In this document: positions 22,870-37,285 of the stretch, piece by piece
Layout: each line of letters begins with the position of its first letter
Position numbering within the stretch: position 1 is the stretch's first letter
NCBI GenBank assembly: GCA_028023455.1
Contig: JAQFVV010006220.1
Span: 9,069,916-9,133,915, forward strand
Origin: Epiperipatus broadwayi
Lineage: Eukaryota; Onychophora; Udeonychophora; Euonychophora; Peripatidae
DNA: 64,000 nucleotides
Reading direction: 5' to 3'
Translations under genes and position numbers: made by a program
The notes under the pieces: model-generated
Told to the model about the DNA's origin: nothing
Databases searched by the model: none
What the model saw: the letters and a program-made list of their open reading frames with translations, nothing else

Positions 22870-25800
22870 TGCATATAAAAAGGTGGCAATATAGTTTGTA
22901 TTTATTAGTAATCAATAGAGTCAGTGCAGAAAAGTTAGCAAAAAAAAAAAGAATATTTAATTTGTTTAACATTATTTGTTTTATCATATGCCCATTTATG
23001 CTTTCTGTAGATTTTATCTTCTTCAGCCACAATTTATTATCATTCAATGTTTTGAGATGGAAACAATTCATTTCTTTATATATTTATTATAGAGAAAAAG
23101 TTATTTTCTATGATTAAATAATAACATCAATATATTAATATAAGCTGCATGTGTAAAAAAACAAAACAAATACTGTATAAATATTTATAGTTTGTGATAA
23201 TGATATTTTAGGTGTAAATATACACTGGACCATTTCTATCATATAATATTAGGTTATGGAAATAGTCCAACATATAATTACAAGTACTGTATAAAATTTG
23301 AAAAATCAAAATTTTGATTTTCTTTTTTATAAATTTATTTAAAACTTCATCTAGACAAAATTTTTAACATATGTGGGGAAGGATGTAGAGAACTCATAAT
23401 TTACAAAATAGAGAATAAATAATTAAATGTAGTCATTTAAAATATATATTTAACAGTGAAAAACATGATAAGTGATGCTGATAGTATTAAAAAAAATATA
23501 AAATACACAGAAAATTATGTAATTGGCTCAGAAGTCACATGATACCAACTCAAATGTTAATAATGCAATAACTCAATATAGAGTTTGGACAATTGGGACC
23601 CACTAATTCCCAAAAATCTTTATATCAAAAAAATAACATACCATTTTAGAAACATTTTAGGACAGATCTAATAAAAGAATTCATTTTAAAAGTTATAAAG
23701 TAATTATAATTTGTAAGAGAGAAGTTAAAATGGTTATAATAGTATCAATAGTAATAAAATTTTATTGTTATGATAAATACAGCTGTAGTAAAGCATTGCT
23801 TGTGAGAAATAAATATTTTTGTAGACAGAAAAATATATTCAAATTTCACAAAAATATACAAGAAAAAAATCTCAAACAAAATAAGTTTAATAATGAATTT
23901 TTTTTTAATGGTTAGTTACAACAAAATTTATAAAAAGAAAGGTCCCAATCTCTTATACAACAAATAGAGTGAATTAGACAATATAAAAATCTTTCTTTTG
24001 TATACTAAAAAATATTAAAAAGATTCAATGCAAAATTAAATATGATAAGATTGGTAGTATAAATGTAACACTAAGAGAATACTAAACATAAATTATATAT
24101 CATGTATAGTATATAATTAAGAAAATTTTTACAAAAGCAACAGTAACAATAGACAAAATATTTATAATTCTCAATGTAAAAATATATCAAAATAAAAATA
24201 TCTTAGCATTATAATTTATTTACAGAAACTATCCAAGTATAATAGATATGTGTTATCAATCTACGATAAAAGCATAAAGAGGAATTATTTTATTGCATGA
24301 AAATATTGATATAAGAACATATAGAAGAGTTAATTTATGGAATAATTCATTATGAAAAGTACCTATGGGTAAATAAGATTTAAACACTAAATATTTTGAA
24401 GAGATTGGCAACAGTAAACATTTTAGAAATTTAGAATATGTTTATTGAAAGCTTGAAAAAATGTTAGTAGGTAGGTTAAGTAATAATCATTAAATATTCA
24501 CAATTGAATATTACATAATGTTGATATTTTTATTTTTATAATACAGGTAAAACACCATTAATCCAAAATTCTTTGCTTCAGAATTTTTTTGTATTTATAA
24601 ATTTTTGGATTTTAAGAATAGATCCTTACCTCCTCACTGCAAATCCAAACTCTGCTAATAATGTAAAAAAAAAAAACAACAACCAGTAGTTTATTGCAAT
24701 TAGGCTTATTAATTTGTAAGTACTTACTGAATGGTTTTTCTTTAATTTTGTTTGGAAATGAGTATAAAAACTAATTTATTTATTATAAAAAGTTAAAGAT
24801 CGTCTATGAAATTTTATTTATATAGCAAATGTTGTCGAATAATAGGTATATATTACACATGTACAAACATTAAAACAGTACTTTACCTTTTACCTAATAG
24901 TTTTCTAGTAGAATGGGAAAAAATCCCAAATTTGCCTTCAGTTATATTTTACATTTAATTTTTAATCAAAAAGTGAAGATTGAGATGACTAGATCCACAA
25001 ACATGATCAGAGCTAACTTAAGTAAATTTTAGCATAATTTTTATGATTTACATCTTCTAATTGATGCCTTTTAGTTCTTTGCAGTCTTATTGTAATTCTT
25101 TAATTCATGTGTTGGTAGATAATGTAAGATTTGACCCAACCTAATTATAAATAGCAATCTGTTCTTGAATTTTTGAATATATATTGACTGTGACTTTGTT
25201 ATATAAAAAAATTACTATAAAAGAAATTGAATGCACCAATACTCAAAACAATGACATTTTATTGATTATTTTATATTTAAATATGAGAAAGTAAAAAGAA
25301 GTCATATATAAGTACATATCAACACTGTTAAAAACAATTATTTGTAAAAATAGATATGCCCATTCTAACTTCAGAAAGAAAAAACAAAAAATAAAAAGTT
25401 AAGAATAATGACTATAAAATGTAAAACACAAATATATCTGAAACATCGTTTTGGTTTATTTAGGTAACATCTTATGATGCTATCATTTAAGAGTTTCTTC
25501 GATGAATGTTTCTTTCTGAAGGACTTGAATATCTTGCTTAATTATAGTTTTTCATTTTATTCCTTCCATAAATAGCTATAAGAACAAATTATCAAATTAT
25601 AGATTATTATAGTTTAAAATTAAAATAAATATTGACACTAAAAATAGTTCTATTTTTAACACATTTCAAAGTATTCAATACCTTTTTTATTCTTTTTACA
25701 TCTAAATAATACACTCCTTTTATGTACTCTTCACAATGCTTTATTTGATATCTTAATATTATAGTGATAGTAAATATTTTTAGTTTTACTATTCTTAATT

Positions 25801-25980
25801 TTAACTTTTTAAGTTTACAAAAAAAGATATATGGATATGTATATTTAAAGTGTGTACTAATAGAAAATGTATGTGGATACAAATTTATATAAAAAATTGA
25901 ACTTATTGCATGATTATGTTAAAAAATTATATAATTGCACATTATAACTCTGAATAATATTACTAAACAATCAAGACTAG
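22870..25980. other. 3-kb AT-rich spacer
   Basis: Short open frames of 61-91 codons occur on both strands, but they are rich in Lys, Ile, Phe and Asn as expected from AT-rich DNA. They show no domain and overlap each other. I see no element ends or RNA genes. Confidence 0.4.
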
Positions 25981-25989
25981 TAAATTTTT

Positions 25990-26205
25990 CTATATAATAG
26001 TACAGCATAGTGCAAGTTTTAATAATCAGTAGATGCTAGAAGGTTGTGCACAATAATCCTATGTAAAACCTATGTATCCAATATTTCAAAAATAATTTCT
26101 AGATTATGGCTTTCATCAATGAGGAGTTTTTGATATGATATCAGTGCACCTGGATCTTTGGATTTCAAAACAAAAAGGTGATTATGTGATGTTTTACAAT
26201 CAAAA
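25990..26205. mobile_element. Decayed family A repeat
   Basis: The order GATGCTAGAAGGTTGTGCAC, AATCCTATGTAAAACCTATG, then TAATTTCTAGATTATGGCTT, TCATCAATGAGGAG and GTGCACCTGGATCTT follows the family A forward unit with many substitutions. The ribozyme core is destroyed. Confidence 0.55.
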
Positions 26206-27129
26206 CTAATTTGAATTTTATTTTTTACAAGCAACTACTACTCATATTAGGTTTCAACAGCTTTTACATTACAATTTTCAAGAGTAGGACTACATGATGA
26301 TAGATATATTTGCTACCATATCATGTTCATTAATAAATCATAATTTTGTCAAAGAAGACTGCATCTGAAAACAAGTTCTAAAGCTAATATAGATATTGTT
26401 AATAGGTATTATACTACTTTATTATATTATATTTTTGTATGAAATGTGTGTGAATCATATAAAAATGAGCAATGAAATTAAATAGCATATATATATTAAA
26501 TAATTTATATAGTATAAATTAACTTAACATTTTAGAATATCTTGTTGAAATGAATAATGGGTTATTGAATATTATAAATAAAGTAAAGATTATTCCATAA
26601 ATTTAACAGCTATAAGTTACATATCAAATTATTTGTATTTATGAAAAATTCACACAATAGAGAGAAGACTGGACTTTTTAAAAAGGCAATTATGTAATCA
26701 ACAGAAATGTAATCTGTTCTTTAAACAGTCTTTAAGTTGTAATCTGTCTTGCTCATTGTGGTGATCAGTTCCTACAATGTTATAATTGAGGATGGGCTTT
26801 GTTCTAGAAATAGAATTGAACTTTTTATATATATAGCATTTTTCTTATCAGTTATATTGTATTCCACAAAACAGCAAGTTATAATGTAATATATTAACTA
26901 GTGTCAAACTCCTCTTTAGCAAGTTACTTCCCTATATATTAACAAATCATATAATAAATAAAAACCACTAATAAACAGTTCAAATATCTGAATTGAGAAT
27001 TATTAATAAAAGTATATGAATTTATCTGCTAAGCAGATAGTAAATATATTGAGATTATGAATTAGAAATATAATAGATGGGATGATATCCAGTTATATCA
27101 TTAGTACAATTAGAGTTGAATTGTGCATT

Positions 27130-27340
27130 GCTATCATGTTGATTTTTTCTTATGAGCAATTCCCTTTTTTCTATTCCATAGTTATATATTATAAGATTGA
27201 AGAAATCCACATCCAGTGCTATTCTAGTCACATATCCATATTAATTCCTGGCTTATAGACCTTGCTAGTGAAGAACATCACATATAATATGTATGAGGAA
27301 ATAATTATGTGATATTTGTTACAATACCCTATTATTATTT
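27130..27340. mobile_element. Decayed family A repeat
   Basis: CCAGTGCTATTCTAGTCACA, TTAATTCCTGGCTTATAGAC, CTAGTGAAGAACATCACAT and AATTATGTGATATTTGTTAC align with family A forward words. The copy is strongly diverged and truncated, and its hammerhead is not functional. Confidence 0.42.
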
Positions 27341-28079
27341 TAGCTATAAATTCATAATTAATGTCTATTTTAGTCAGAAAACATTCTTTTGAAGGATCTT
27401 CCATGGCTCACACTCTGTGACAGAGAAACTGAACAGAAAACAAATAAAAATATGAAACAAGAATAAAAAATGATTTAATCAAACTCTTCATCATAACAAA
27501 AAAATTTCATTCATCACATTAAACTTTCTTCATTATTTAAAATATAAATCTCTAAATTTTTGATTTTAATTATATATCTATTACATTCTTATACTACAAG
27601 AATTATCTTATTACTTAAAAAATATCCATGTTTCACATTCATAATTCATTATAACTCAAATGAGAATAAATAATTGTCTGTTCTAAATACTTATATCTGA
27701 CAAAAATATAATAATCTTTCTTCCTGAGAGGATGCCAGTACTACCAAAATATAAAATAAGTGAAAATCAAAAATATAAAAAATATTTTGCATTGGATAGT
27801 TTAATTTTATCAGAAGTCAAATAAATGTATATTTAGTTTATTGTTATCAATAATAAGATTGTAATTAATGGCTCAGCACAGTGATAAGTGATAGATTCAA
27901 GAATTGTGGATTGAAGTACAATTTATTATTTTGATTCTCAACCATTACAGGATCATTTGAGGAATTAATCAATCAATTACTATTATTTTATTGTAATAAA
28001 TAATTAGTATTTAAAACATAAATATGTACATTTTAAAACTCCAATACTGTATATAATCAGATTTCATCATCATCATTTG

Positions 28080-28420
28080 TAAAGATTATTGATTCACTTC
28101 AGGAATGAAGATATCTCTACTGTTTTTCTAATGCATCACCACAGTTGCAATCTCTTTCTAGATCTTTTAAAATATCTTGGGATCCACGTTAAAACTTAAG
28201 CAGTCATTTATCATTTCTTCTAGCAATATTTTAATATTTTAATTATTTCAATAATATTAATAATGTTAGTTTGATCTCTCACACATGTATTTTATTTTTA
28301 ATATCTCCTAATTAATCCCCAAACACATCTTTTGTACTTTATTGAGTGTTCTGAAGTGTCGTAATACTCTTTTAAGAGTCAAAATCCCTGAACCATGTAT
28401 AAAAAGTGGTATATCCCTAA
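28080..28420 (-). pseudogene. Possible LINE C-terminal fragment
   Basis: On the minus strand near 28300-28400 the peptide HGSGILTLKRVLRHF, then KVQKMCLGIN, resembles the G(S)E.WTL....L..L....RRCLRRILGI block near the C-terminus of many LINE reverse transcriptases. Stops interrupt it further on. It differs from the LINE that follows at 29.1-31.8 kb, so it would be a separate family. Confidence 0.35.
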
Positions 28421-29129
28421 AATTAAGTATGAGTACATGTTTTTATTTTATATTTGTAATAAATGGATTTTATAATCTTAACTTGTAGAAAATAACTGCT
28501 ATATGAAATTTTAAAATACACTTTGACTGTAAACATTATAACTATCACATTAATATTGTTGGTGACATACTATAAAATTATCATTAAACACTAACAAGTG
28601 TTAAAATTAAAGTTCAAGGTTGATTACATTACTTTTTGCTAATATGGAAGTTTCTTATTTTTATTTGCTTCCTTCTCTTTTGGAATTTTCCAGTTGGTTT
28701 GATGAAACAAGTAATGCTTAATGAGGAAAGTTTGGGGGATAATTAAAAAAATATCCCAATCAGAGTAATTAACATTAATGATTAGTAATTGACATAATAT
28801 ATTATTTATCAGACATAATTGTGTCAGATTCCTAGCTGATAAAAACAATCATCTTATATGACAAAAGCATAGCCTTGCACAACGAAATCTTCCAATTTCC
28901 CAAGCCAGTCCTAACAACTTCTGAAACTAACTCAGTACCTTAAATTTAGGTAATAATTTATAAATCTTGGCTAATATTTATTAGTTATACTTTGAGTACT
29001 ATTTATTAAACTGAAAAAATAGTTTAATTAAGTCTTAAGTGACAATATATTTAGGTTTAATACTATATAAGATTAATCATATTTCTTATACTCCATTGTT
29101 AATTTATCATACAGGATCATCAACATTTT

Positions 29130-31760
29130 TAATTTTTATCAAACACTCAAAGTTTAATCCAATTTCTCCAATCTTTACCTTCTGTTCTCAATATCACATC
29201 ACCAAACTTCCTTTTTTCAGCTATCCATTTCATATGTGATCTTTTTCTATGATTTCATAATTTCTTGGGATCAATTTTAAGACTTGAACTGTCCATCTGC
29301 TATATTATTTTTTATCAACATGTCTAGTCCAACTCCATTTCAACTCTTAATTCTTTTAATGATGCAGTAATAGATTTTTCAACTATGTATTTCATTTTCA
29401 ATTCTTTTTTATTATTCCTAATTACATCTCTTCATATTTCAATGAGTGATTTTAAGTCTCAGCATTACTTTTCTGGTAAGTATCCAAGTCTCAGAGAAAT
29501 AAATAAGAACTAATAAAACCCATTTATTAAAATCTTTATTTCAATACATAGTCATTTTTCTGTTAATATTATCATTTTTTCCAAAAGCACTTCATCCAAG
29601 TTTAATTGCATGATTAATTTCTTTCATTATGTTTTCATCTGTACTAATAATGTGATCAACATTAAACTTTTTATCGTTTATTTTTAGTCCTGTTTTCATA
29701 CTTTCATATGATAGCTCTTGCAACATTTCTAAAATATGGAAAATCTAGGTGGTTTAAATAGATCTTTTACTTTTATTCCATTATCTTCTCATTTTAATCC
29801 ACAAAATAATTTTTTTCAAATTGTGGTAAAATGTTTTGGAAATATGAAATCATCCTATCATACTCCCTTCTTAATGTTAATCTTTTTGGTATCGCCAACT
29901 AATTAATCATTTCTGTTGTGTTTTGATAAATATTCTTTGGATATATAACAATATGGGTTTATATCTTAATGATTTAAGTTTTTAATTGCTGTAGATATAT
30001 TTATAGATTCAAATACCTTTTTATAACATACAAATCCAAAACACAATAGTAACTTATAATAAATAATTTTTTATATAACCTTTCAATCTTCAAAGGATAT
30101 TTCCTATGCTAAAACCACTTTTAAATCCAGGTTGTTCTTTTGATTGGTTAGAATCCAAAGTTATCTTAGTAAAAATTGTATATAGAACTAATAAAAGACT
30201 AATATATCTGCAAATTTATATCTTCTTTATCACCTTTTTAGATCTTAATATGACTAATGCATTCTTCCAATCATCTGGTACCAGTTTATCATTTAAACAT
30301 TTGATATATGCCTTTGTGAACAATTACCTACTTTTTTTCAGATATCAATTAGTAATTCCATTATCTCTTGGAGCTTTTCCCTTCTTCATAGATCTAATTG
30401 CATGTCTTCTTTTTTCATTTAAAATGCTAGGCAATTCAAAGGATATAACAATTGTATGGAATACTTTGATTTCTTGTTCCTCTTTATTACTATATAATTC
30501 TTTATACAGTTATTTCACATAAACTATGATATCATTTTTCTTTTTAATTATAGTTTTAATTTTTCTTTTTATTACAGAAATAAGTTTCCTACCAATATCA
30601 TGATATTGTTTTATACTTTTAAGATTTTTATTCTTTTCTATAACTTTCCTACTTAGTTCACAATTATATATTCTTTATATTCCATTATTAACTTTTTATC
30701 ATTTCACAAAATTTTTGATGTTCAATTCTTAATTAATCACTTTTATGTATTTTTATATTTCTTCTTTTCTTCACATCTTGCCTTGATTCAATAGAAAATT
30801 TGATTGTTTAATTTATGCTTTTTGTACCAGCTATCTTTGCTGCAATTCTTAACAATGTATCAGTTATCTTCCTATTGATTTCAATCATATATTAATTATC
30901 TTCAAAATCTGTTCATATTTTAAAACTATTATCAAGGTCTAATTTAAATTTATTGGAATGTTTTTGAAAGTTAGAAATATCAATTGTGAATACTGTTTTT
31001 CGTAATAGTTTGGATCTCACTAATCAATGACCACTCCCTATGTTGACTTTATTAACAACATTACAATCTCAAAATATGTATTTTCTATTAGTCAAAATGT
31101 AATTAAATTTTATTGTACCTTTCTTTGAAAGCTTCCATATCCATTTCCATTTAATTTTTTTTTAAAAAAAATCATAATGTAGTTTTTCTTTTTCTGTGAA
31201 CTTCACAAGTCTGTGTCCTCTCATTTTTAACATCATAATAAAATTTATCCACAACACTTTCATTTTTCAATCATTTATCAATTCTAGCATTAAATTCTTC
31301 CATGATAATTTTAGAATGTTGTTTGTTCTTATCAAAAGCATTTGTGCATCCATAGAAAAATCTTCTACTTCTTTACTGCAATGATAACTTTTTTGTAGGA
31401 AACATCTTAATTATTTGCACTTGATATCTTCTATTAAATTGAATAAACTTCTCTTGATACTTTATGTGAAATACCATCAATCTCCACAATTTATGCCTTT
31501 AAAGAAAAGTTCATGCCCATTTTTTACATCAATTGTTTTTTCAACTTTTCCTCTAAGTTCAAAAATACAACAAGGTCTTATTTAATATTAGATGATTCTT
31601 CCAATTCCTGCAATCTTCCTTCACTTAAAAATGATTTATAGTAATAAGTACCTAAATAAAAAGTCTGAATTTAATGATGATTTTTTATTTAGGTATGATT
31701 ATTTCAAGCTTCCTCCAGTTTTGGCATCAGTCACTGCCTGGTTTAGTTGAAAATTTTACA
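29130..31760 (-). pseudogene. RTE-like LINE, decayed, copy 1
   Basis: Read on the minus strand from right to left. An endonuclease part occupies about 31000-31750, with FNARID (expected GDFNAR). A start of the reverse transcriptase near 30340-30520 gives FELPSILNEKRRHAIRSMKK followed by GKAP. Then come degraded palm pieces, and a C-terminal part near 29220-29540 with ETWILTRKVMLRLKI (frame-shifted) and GRWT-like RWTVQVLK. This domain order is that of an APE-type LINE. Every frame is broken by stops, so it is inactive. The 138-codon plus-strand frame at 30106-30522 is only the shadow of this element. Copy 2 at 45.9-47.7 kb has the same orientation and nearly the same reverse transcriptase start. 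Confidence 0.72.
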
Positions 31761-34700
31761 AATTTTTGGGAATAAGAGCCATACTTTAGTTTTGGCTATC
31801 ATAATTATAAATATTTATATTTAAAAAGGTTCATTAACACACACACATATTTATTTTCCCTTTGAGAAAACTCAATTAATATTTTAGTACAAATTATCAT
31901 GCAATTGAAAAGAAAGACCATGTTGTTTCTTGAGTTCTAAATTCAGAGATAAAAGTGCAATATATTCACCATGTTATCTGATGTGTGTTGGTGAGAAGCC
32001 CAACCATGCTCACATATTATATAAATAAATTATATATTAATAATAGTTACAACAACAAGAGCATGTGGAGTAGACATTAGGAATTTGCCTTGATTGTTTC
32101 TTCTAAGGCCTCAAAGAGAAATTAAAGAACATATCTTCAGTAAATGATAAATCCATTATTGAAAAAATTCTAAGAATATAGAGCAAAATAATCTAATTTA
32201 ATAAGCAATATTTAGCATAATATATGAACAAAAACCAAATTAAACAGTAATGATAAAAATATATTTCTTTGTCTGAAATAAATTTAGATTTTAAAAAATA
32301 AAAAAGTCTGCATCTGAAGCCATAATTTTTGAATTAAATATATATATAATCGCTGACTTTAAAAATGAATATTCGTGTTTATTAATGAAATTGTTTAAAG
32401 ACAGCAAATTATTCATAAATGCATGTTAATAGAATGATGCTTGTAAGTTGAATTAATATAATTATTAAATAAAAAAGGATTGGCAATAGACATTGGATTG
32501 AAAGATGTTTTGTGTCTTTGTTTAGAAATATTTTAATATTCAAAGAAAATGTATGTATATATTTGAAAAGGGTTTTTAATAGATGAGTTTTACCAATTCT
32601 TAAATATAAATCTGGGGCTTAGATACTTAATAGAAGCAATATAAAAACTTCAGACCATGTAATAAAATAGGAAAAAATGTATATAGAAAGTAATAAGGAA
32701 GTATTAAAGTAAAGCACATGACTATGATAGATAATAAATATTATTATTAACATTATTAAAAATTAGGAGACTAAAATGGAATTGGTCTGGAAATGATGAT
32801 ATTAGAAAATGGACAAAAGATCCTAGATTAAATGGATGAATGAGATAAAAAAATTTATTTGAGTGATTTGGACAAGAAAAACTGTGAATCAGAGGAACTA
32901 TCCAACATGGAAAAATCTTCATCCTCAAAATCACAGAAAAAATATCAAATTGAACTTTAAGGGTCTTTGGAAAATGATTTATTTAATAAAAATCTCTCTT
33001 TTTTAAAAAAAATATTTTTATCATATTAATAAAAAAACCAGATTATATATTTAGTATGTACATTAACATAAATTTAGAATTGGGATTCAACTATTGCATG
33101 AATTATTTATTAGTAATTATGCATGACCTAGAATGGTCTGTAAATGGGGTACAACTACAATTTGTCTTAATATTTTTTTATAATTGTGTTAGATATGCAA
33201 CTCTTTCTAATCAAACTAACATAGACATATATAATATAAAATAAATTCCAACCAACAAATTAACTGCATAAATATAAACCAACCCACAAGCATGTATATA
33301 TATATATATAAATGTTAATAATTGTAATTTGCATTTATTATAACTAGTGAATTAAAGTATTTATTTTTTGGAAATGAATCTAATACATAGAGAGATAGAC
33401 AATTAAATGATAAAAAATTCATGTATTTAAAACTCTGAATTATTTTATTATACCTAGACAAAGAATAGAATTCAAATAAAAATTGATGTCATAAAACTAA
33501 ACTATTATACTGAGGATAATTAATTGAGAGTCCTTTTTTTTCAATTGATTTTGATGGCATAACAGTGTATATACATTTATTTATCTAATGCTTGTAGTCA
33601 GACTTAGATAATCATGTGACTCACATTCATGTGTATTATTTTTTATTTTTTAATATTCTGATGAGAAGGATATCACAATGTGGCTAATTTTTGCACATTT
33701 TCCATTGCTCAAAAGAATGGATAGCTAACTAATGACTTTTTAAAAAATACTTGACTTGAAAATATTCTATCATGTTTATATAAACATGATTGAATATATA
33801 AACCGGACTTTCTTGCTACATTACTGATCAACAAACTTGTTACAAGTATACTATAAAATTGATGAAAGATTATTGCATCACTGATTGATAAACCTTGATC
33901 CTGGTGTAACATTTTTCTAAATGAATATATTTTGTAAAAATCATACAATAATATAACGTTTATTTTTTTTTCTCTTCTTTTTTTTGGACTAAGTTAAAAC
34001 TTGACAACATTGTTAATGATTACAAGCAATCATCTTTGAATTTAATTTTATTATTCTGTGCATACTATATTGTTATCTGTTATTCTGATTTATTATATTT
34101 TATTTGTTAATAGTACATTATTTGTTATATTAAATAAAAAAAGATGAAGATAATGAATTGAAATTGTGCTGAACATTGGTGAGATGTTTAAAGTGCAGAT
34201 GAAAATAATAGCCTTCAAAAATTAAACACATCATATCTTTTATACACTCGGCAAGATGTTGGCAATTATCAAGTGTCAAAGCTTAAAAAGTCATACTACC
34301 TGCATGGATTAATTCAGCAGTTGAATAGAAGAATCTGAAATTAAAGATCTATGGATTACAGTTCCAGTTGTCACTTCCGGTATTTGAATTTTTTATGTAG
34401 TTCCTAAAAACAAACCATATGATTTATTTATTATAAAATAATATTTTAAGTTGAGGAATGTTTACAAAACAAATGCCAATCAAAGATGTGTTTTAGTATA
34501 TAGTGTTTTAAAGTTTTCTTAAAATATAAAATCTTAAATTATGATTTTAATTATTTTTTTCACTTTTATTGTAAAATTAGAATCAAGATTATTAAGAACA
34601 TAAATATAAAAATATTTGCAATCTGAAAATATGTAATCATTATAATTAATATTAACTCAGATTTTACTGTCACTGTAAAATTATAGAAACAGTGTATATG

Positions 34701-36872
34701 CAGACATTTTGAAAGTAATAGATATAGAATGTTTCACATTATAAATCTAAGTTGGTATTAAATTAACAATTAAGTTGTACTTTATATGTATTTAATGAAT
34801 AATAATTATTTAATTGATCCTATCTATAATTTTTAATACTTTTATGAAACTATTGTTTTCCCATATATAATTTTTTTGTTTTCCTAAAAAATGTGGATTA
34901 AAGTTTTAGTTGCAATAATTTTAACACTTTTAATTCAGACTTCTGCACTCCTAAACTAAATAATATACTTTTTTACAATAATAAATAATTTTAATAGCTA
35001 TTATTTTTAATTTTAAACATATGTCTTTGATTATCAGTTAATCATAATAGCATAAAATAGAGTTACAGTTTTTGCAAATACAATAATTTTTTGAATTAAT
35101 ATTTTCTTTTTTTATGACTGTGTAATGTTTATTCTATAATTTTTCACAAGAGTTTATGTTAATCAAGAATGAGTTACCTTATTTATATATTAATATCTTT
35201 TATAATCAAAATAATTTTTTGATTAAGACTATGCCATGTTATATTAAAGTCACAACAGTTGAAAAATAGCATTACAGGGATAAAGCAAGATAAATAATTA
35301 ATTTTCAAAATGCTAAATTATTGTTTCAGAAAACAATGAATGGAAAACAACTTATAGTTGTGTATAGAAATAATTTTTTTGATGTTTAAAATTATTAAAT
35401 GAATAAAATAAAATCTCATTAAAAAAAATCAAGTGCTATTTTACAAACTACTTTTTGCACAAAACGTTTCATTCATTATTATAAAAAGATCAAACAAACT
35501 TTAAAATAACTCATAAAAACTTTGAAAGATAAGGCAGTTTTTATCAATCTAGCTAATTACTACTGATGAAGCTTAAGTTCTTCTCATCTTTGTTCTATCC
35601 TCTAGCTAAAAATAACTAGATACTCATTTAGTAGTCAGTGGTGGAATGCTATGACATAGCTACCAAAAAGGAAAAAAAATGACTTGACTAAAACCTAAAA
35701 AAAATTAAAGTTTTATCCAGACTATATTTGAACCTAGTTCGTAGGTATGGAAGTCAATATGCTGCATTACATCATATTTATTCCCATGTGCAAGTTATTA
35801 TATACTGAGATTTTATTACTATATGTTTAAATTAAATTTTAGAAAATAAAAAGTTGTAAAAGTACATATAAAATGTAGACAAGTGACTTTTTAGGAGGTA
35901 AAAAACAATTTATATGCCATTTGTTTATAGTTGTGTGTTTTTTAATATAATTATTTTTAAACAAAAATATTACTAATAAAAATATTAAAAGAAATGTGAT
36001 TAATAAAAATTTGATAAGTTTCTATATTGGAACTAATGAAGAGTTGAATAATTTCTGAGACGGAAGTGAAATTATTAGCAAATGAATCTGACATTTCATT
36101 AAACATAGAAGCTGAATTAAAAGAAAATGCATTCAACTGTTAGATTCTATTAGCACAAATGACAAGGGCGCGTCACGTGATGCGTGTGCTTTCTTTTTGC
36201 TAAATGAAATTTGAAAAAGATAAAATATTATTATGTAAACGCAAATCAAATTTTAAAGCTCATTTATACAAGATTTTTTTACCTAAACTCTATACTATAC
36301 TATATGTGCTATATACATATTTGTTCTCTGATTGCAGCAAGGTGAAAGATATATCTAGGAATATAAACACCAGGGATAACCTTGTTAATTAATAATGATA
36401 CTTTGTCTTTGATTGTACCCATAACATAACACATTTAACGTCTCCAATTTTATTACAATGATTTTATTGAATATAATGCTTGTTTTAAACTAATTAACAA
36501 AGCACCACATGTGACTTCAGATTGACGAATTAACTCATCAACTTATTATTCCCACAAAACGTAGATAAGAATCAGCTCATACCATAATCATATATGAAAT
36601 TTAAGAGGAAAATTAAGTAAATAATAAAAAAATTTATATAACAATATATATATATTTATCATTTATCCAATTATTTCAGATATTTAATTTCTTTGTCTTT
36701 CTCTTTTTTAATCTTATCACAAAGGGTAAACATATAAGGAATATTAAAAATTAATTGAAAGATCAATAAAGCATTTTACAGAATAAAGACAATGAACTAG
36801 ATACATTATGCAATGAACATATTGTATGTTAGTACTTTTATGCAGCTAATCATAAATTAATTTACTAAAAAA
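31761..36872. other. 5-kb AT-rich spacer
   Basis: No recognisable gene or element. A (TA)n run lies near 33296-33310. Near 35715-35790 the minus strand has CTAGGTTCAAATATAGTC after a possible A-box region, a weak SINE-head candidate. A CG-containing word, GGGCGCGTCACGTGATGCGT, near 36167 stands out but has no partner. Confidence 0.4.
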
Positions 36873-36973
36873 GTAAGGGATTCAAATTCAGACTTTCACA
36901 CGATCCTCAACTCTCTATGCTAACTCATATTACTGCCCCACATGATCACACACATTTTGAAAAGATAAATAAT

Positions 36974-37018
36974 CACCAATATACTTATTTCATGCTAAAA
37001 CAGCAATCATCAGTTGGT
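36974..37018 (-). ncRNA. Hammerhead ribozyme candidate, family B left arm
   Basis: On the minus strand: helix I ACCAA, CUGAUGA, then U, stem UGCU-GUUUU-AGCA, U, GAAA, U-AAGU-A, UA, then UUGGUG. Helix I has five pairs (ACCAA with UUGGU). Stem III is two pairs (AU with AU) around AAGU. Cleavage would follow AUA. All invariant core bases are present; the weak point is the U-U pair at the base of stem II. Confidence 0.68.
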
Positions 37019-37240
37019 CCAGATTACTATCTCAACACATATAATACAACCAGTGCTCAGCTTTATATTAAGATAACCAAACTTCATACTTTAATGGACA
37101 AGCTTCAAACTTCTCCAACCCAAAATTCTTCAGTTGTGCATTTCACTGAAAATCTGATGATGGAATATTCAAAACCCACATTAGTATCTTAATATAAAGC
37201 TGAACACTGATTGTATATATGTGTTGAGATAGTAATCTGG

Positions 37241-37285
37241 ACCAACTGATGATTGCTGGTTTAACATGAAATACATATATTGGTG
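37241..37285 (+). ncRNA. Hammerhead ribozyme candidate, family B right arm
   Basis: On the plus strand: ACCAA (37241-37245), CUGAUGA (37246-37252), stem II reduced to UG/CA around a long loop, GAAA (37268-37271), U-ACAU-A, UA, UUGGU (37280-37284). The core and helix I are intact; stem II has lost pairs compared with the left arm. Confidence 0.6.

Noticed and set aside
30106-30522. 138-codon plus-strand frame
   Set aside because: It lies opposite the reverse transcriptase part of LINE copy 1; the minus strand carries the recognisable motifs.
35715-35790. Minus-strand tRNA-like sequence
   Set aside because: Only the B-box-like GGTTCAAAT is convincing; the A box and any SINE body are missing.
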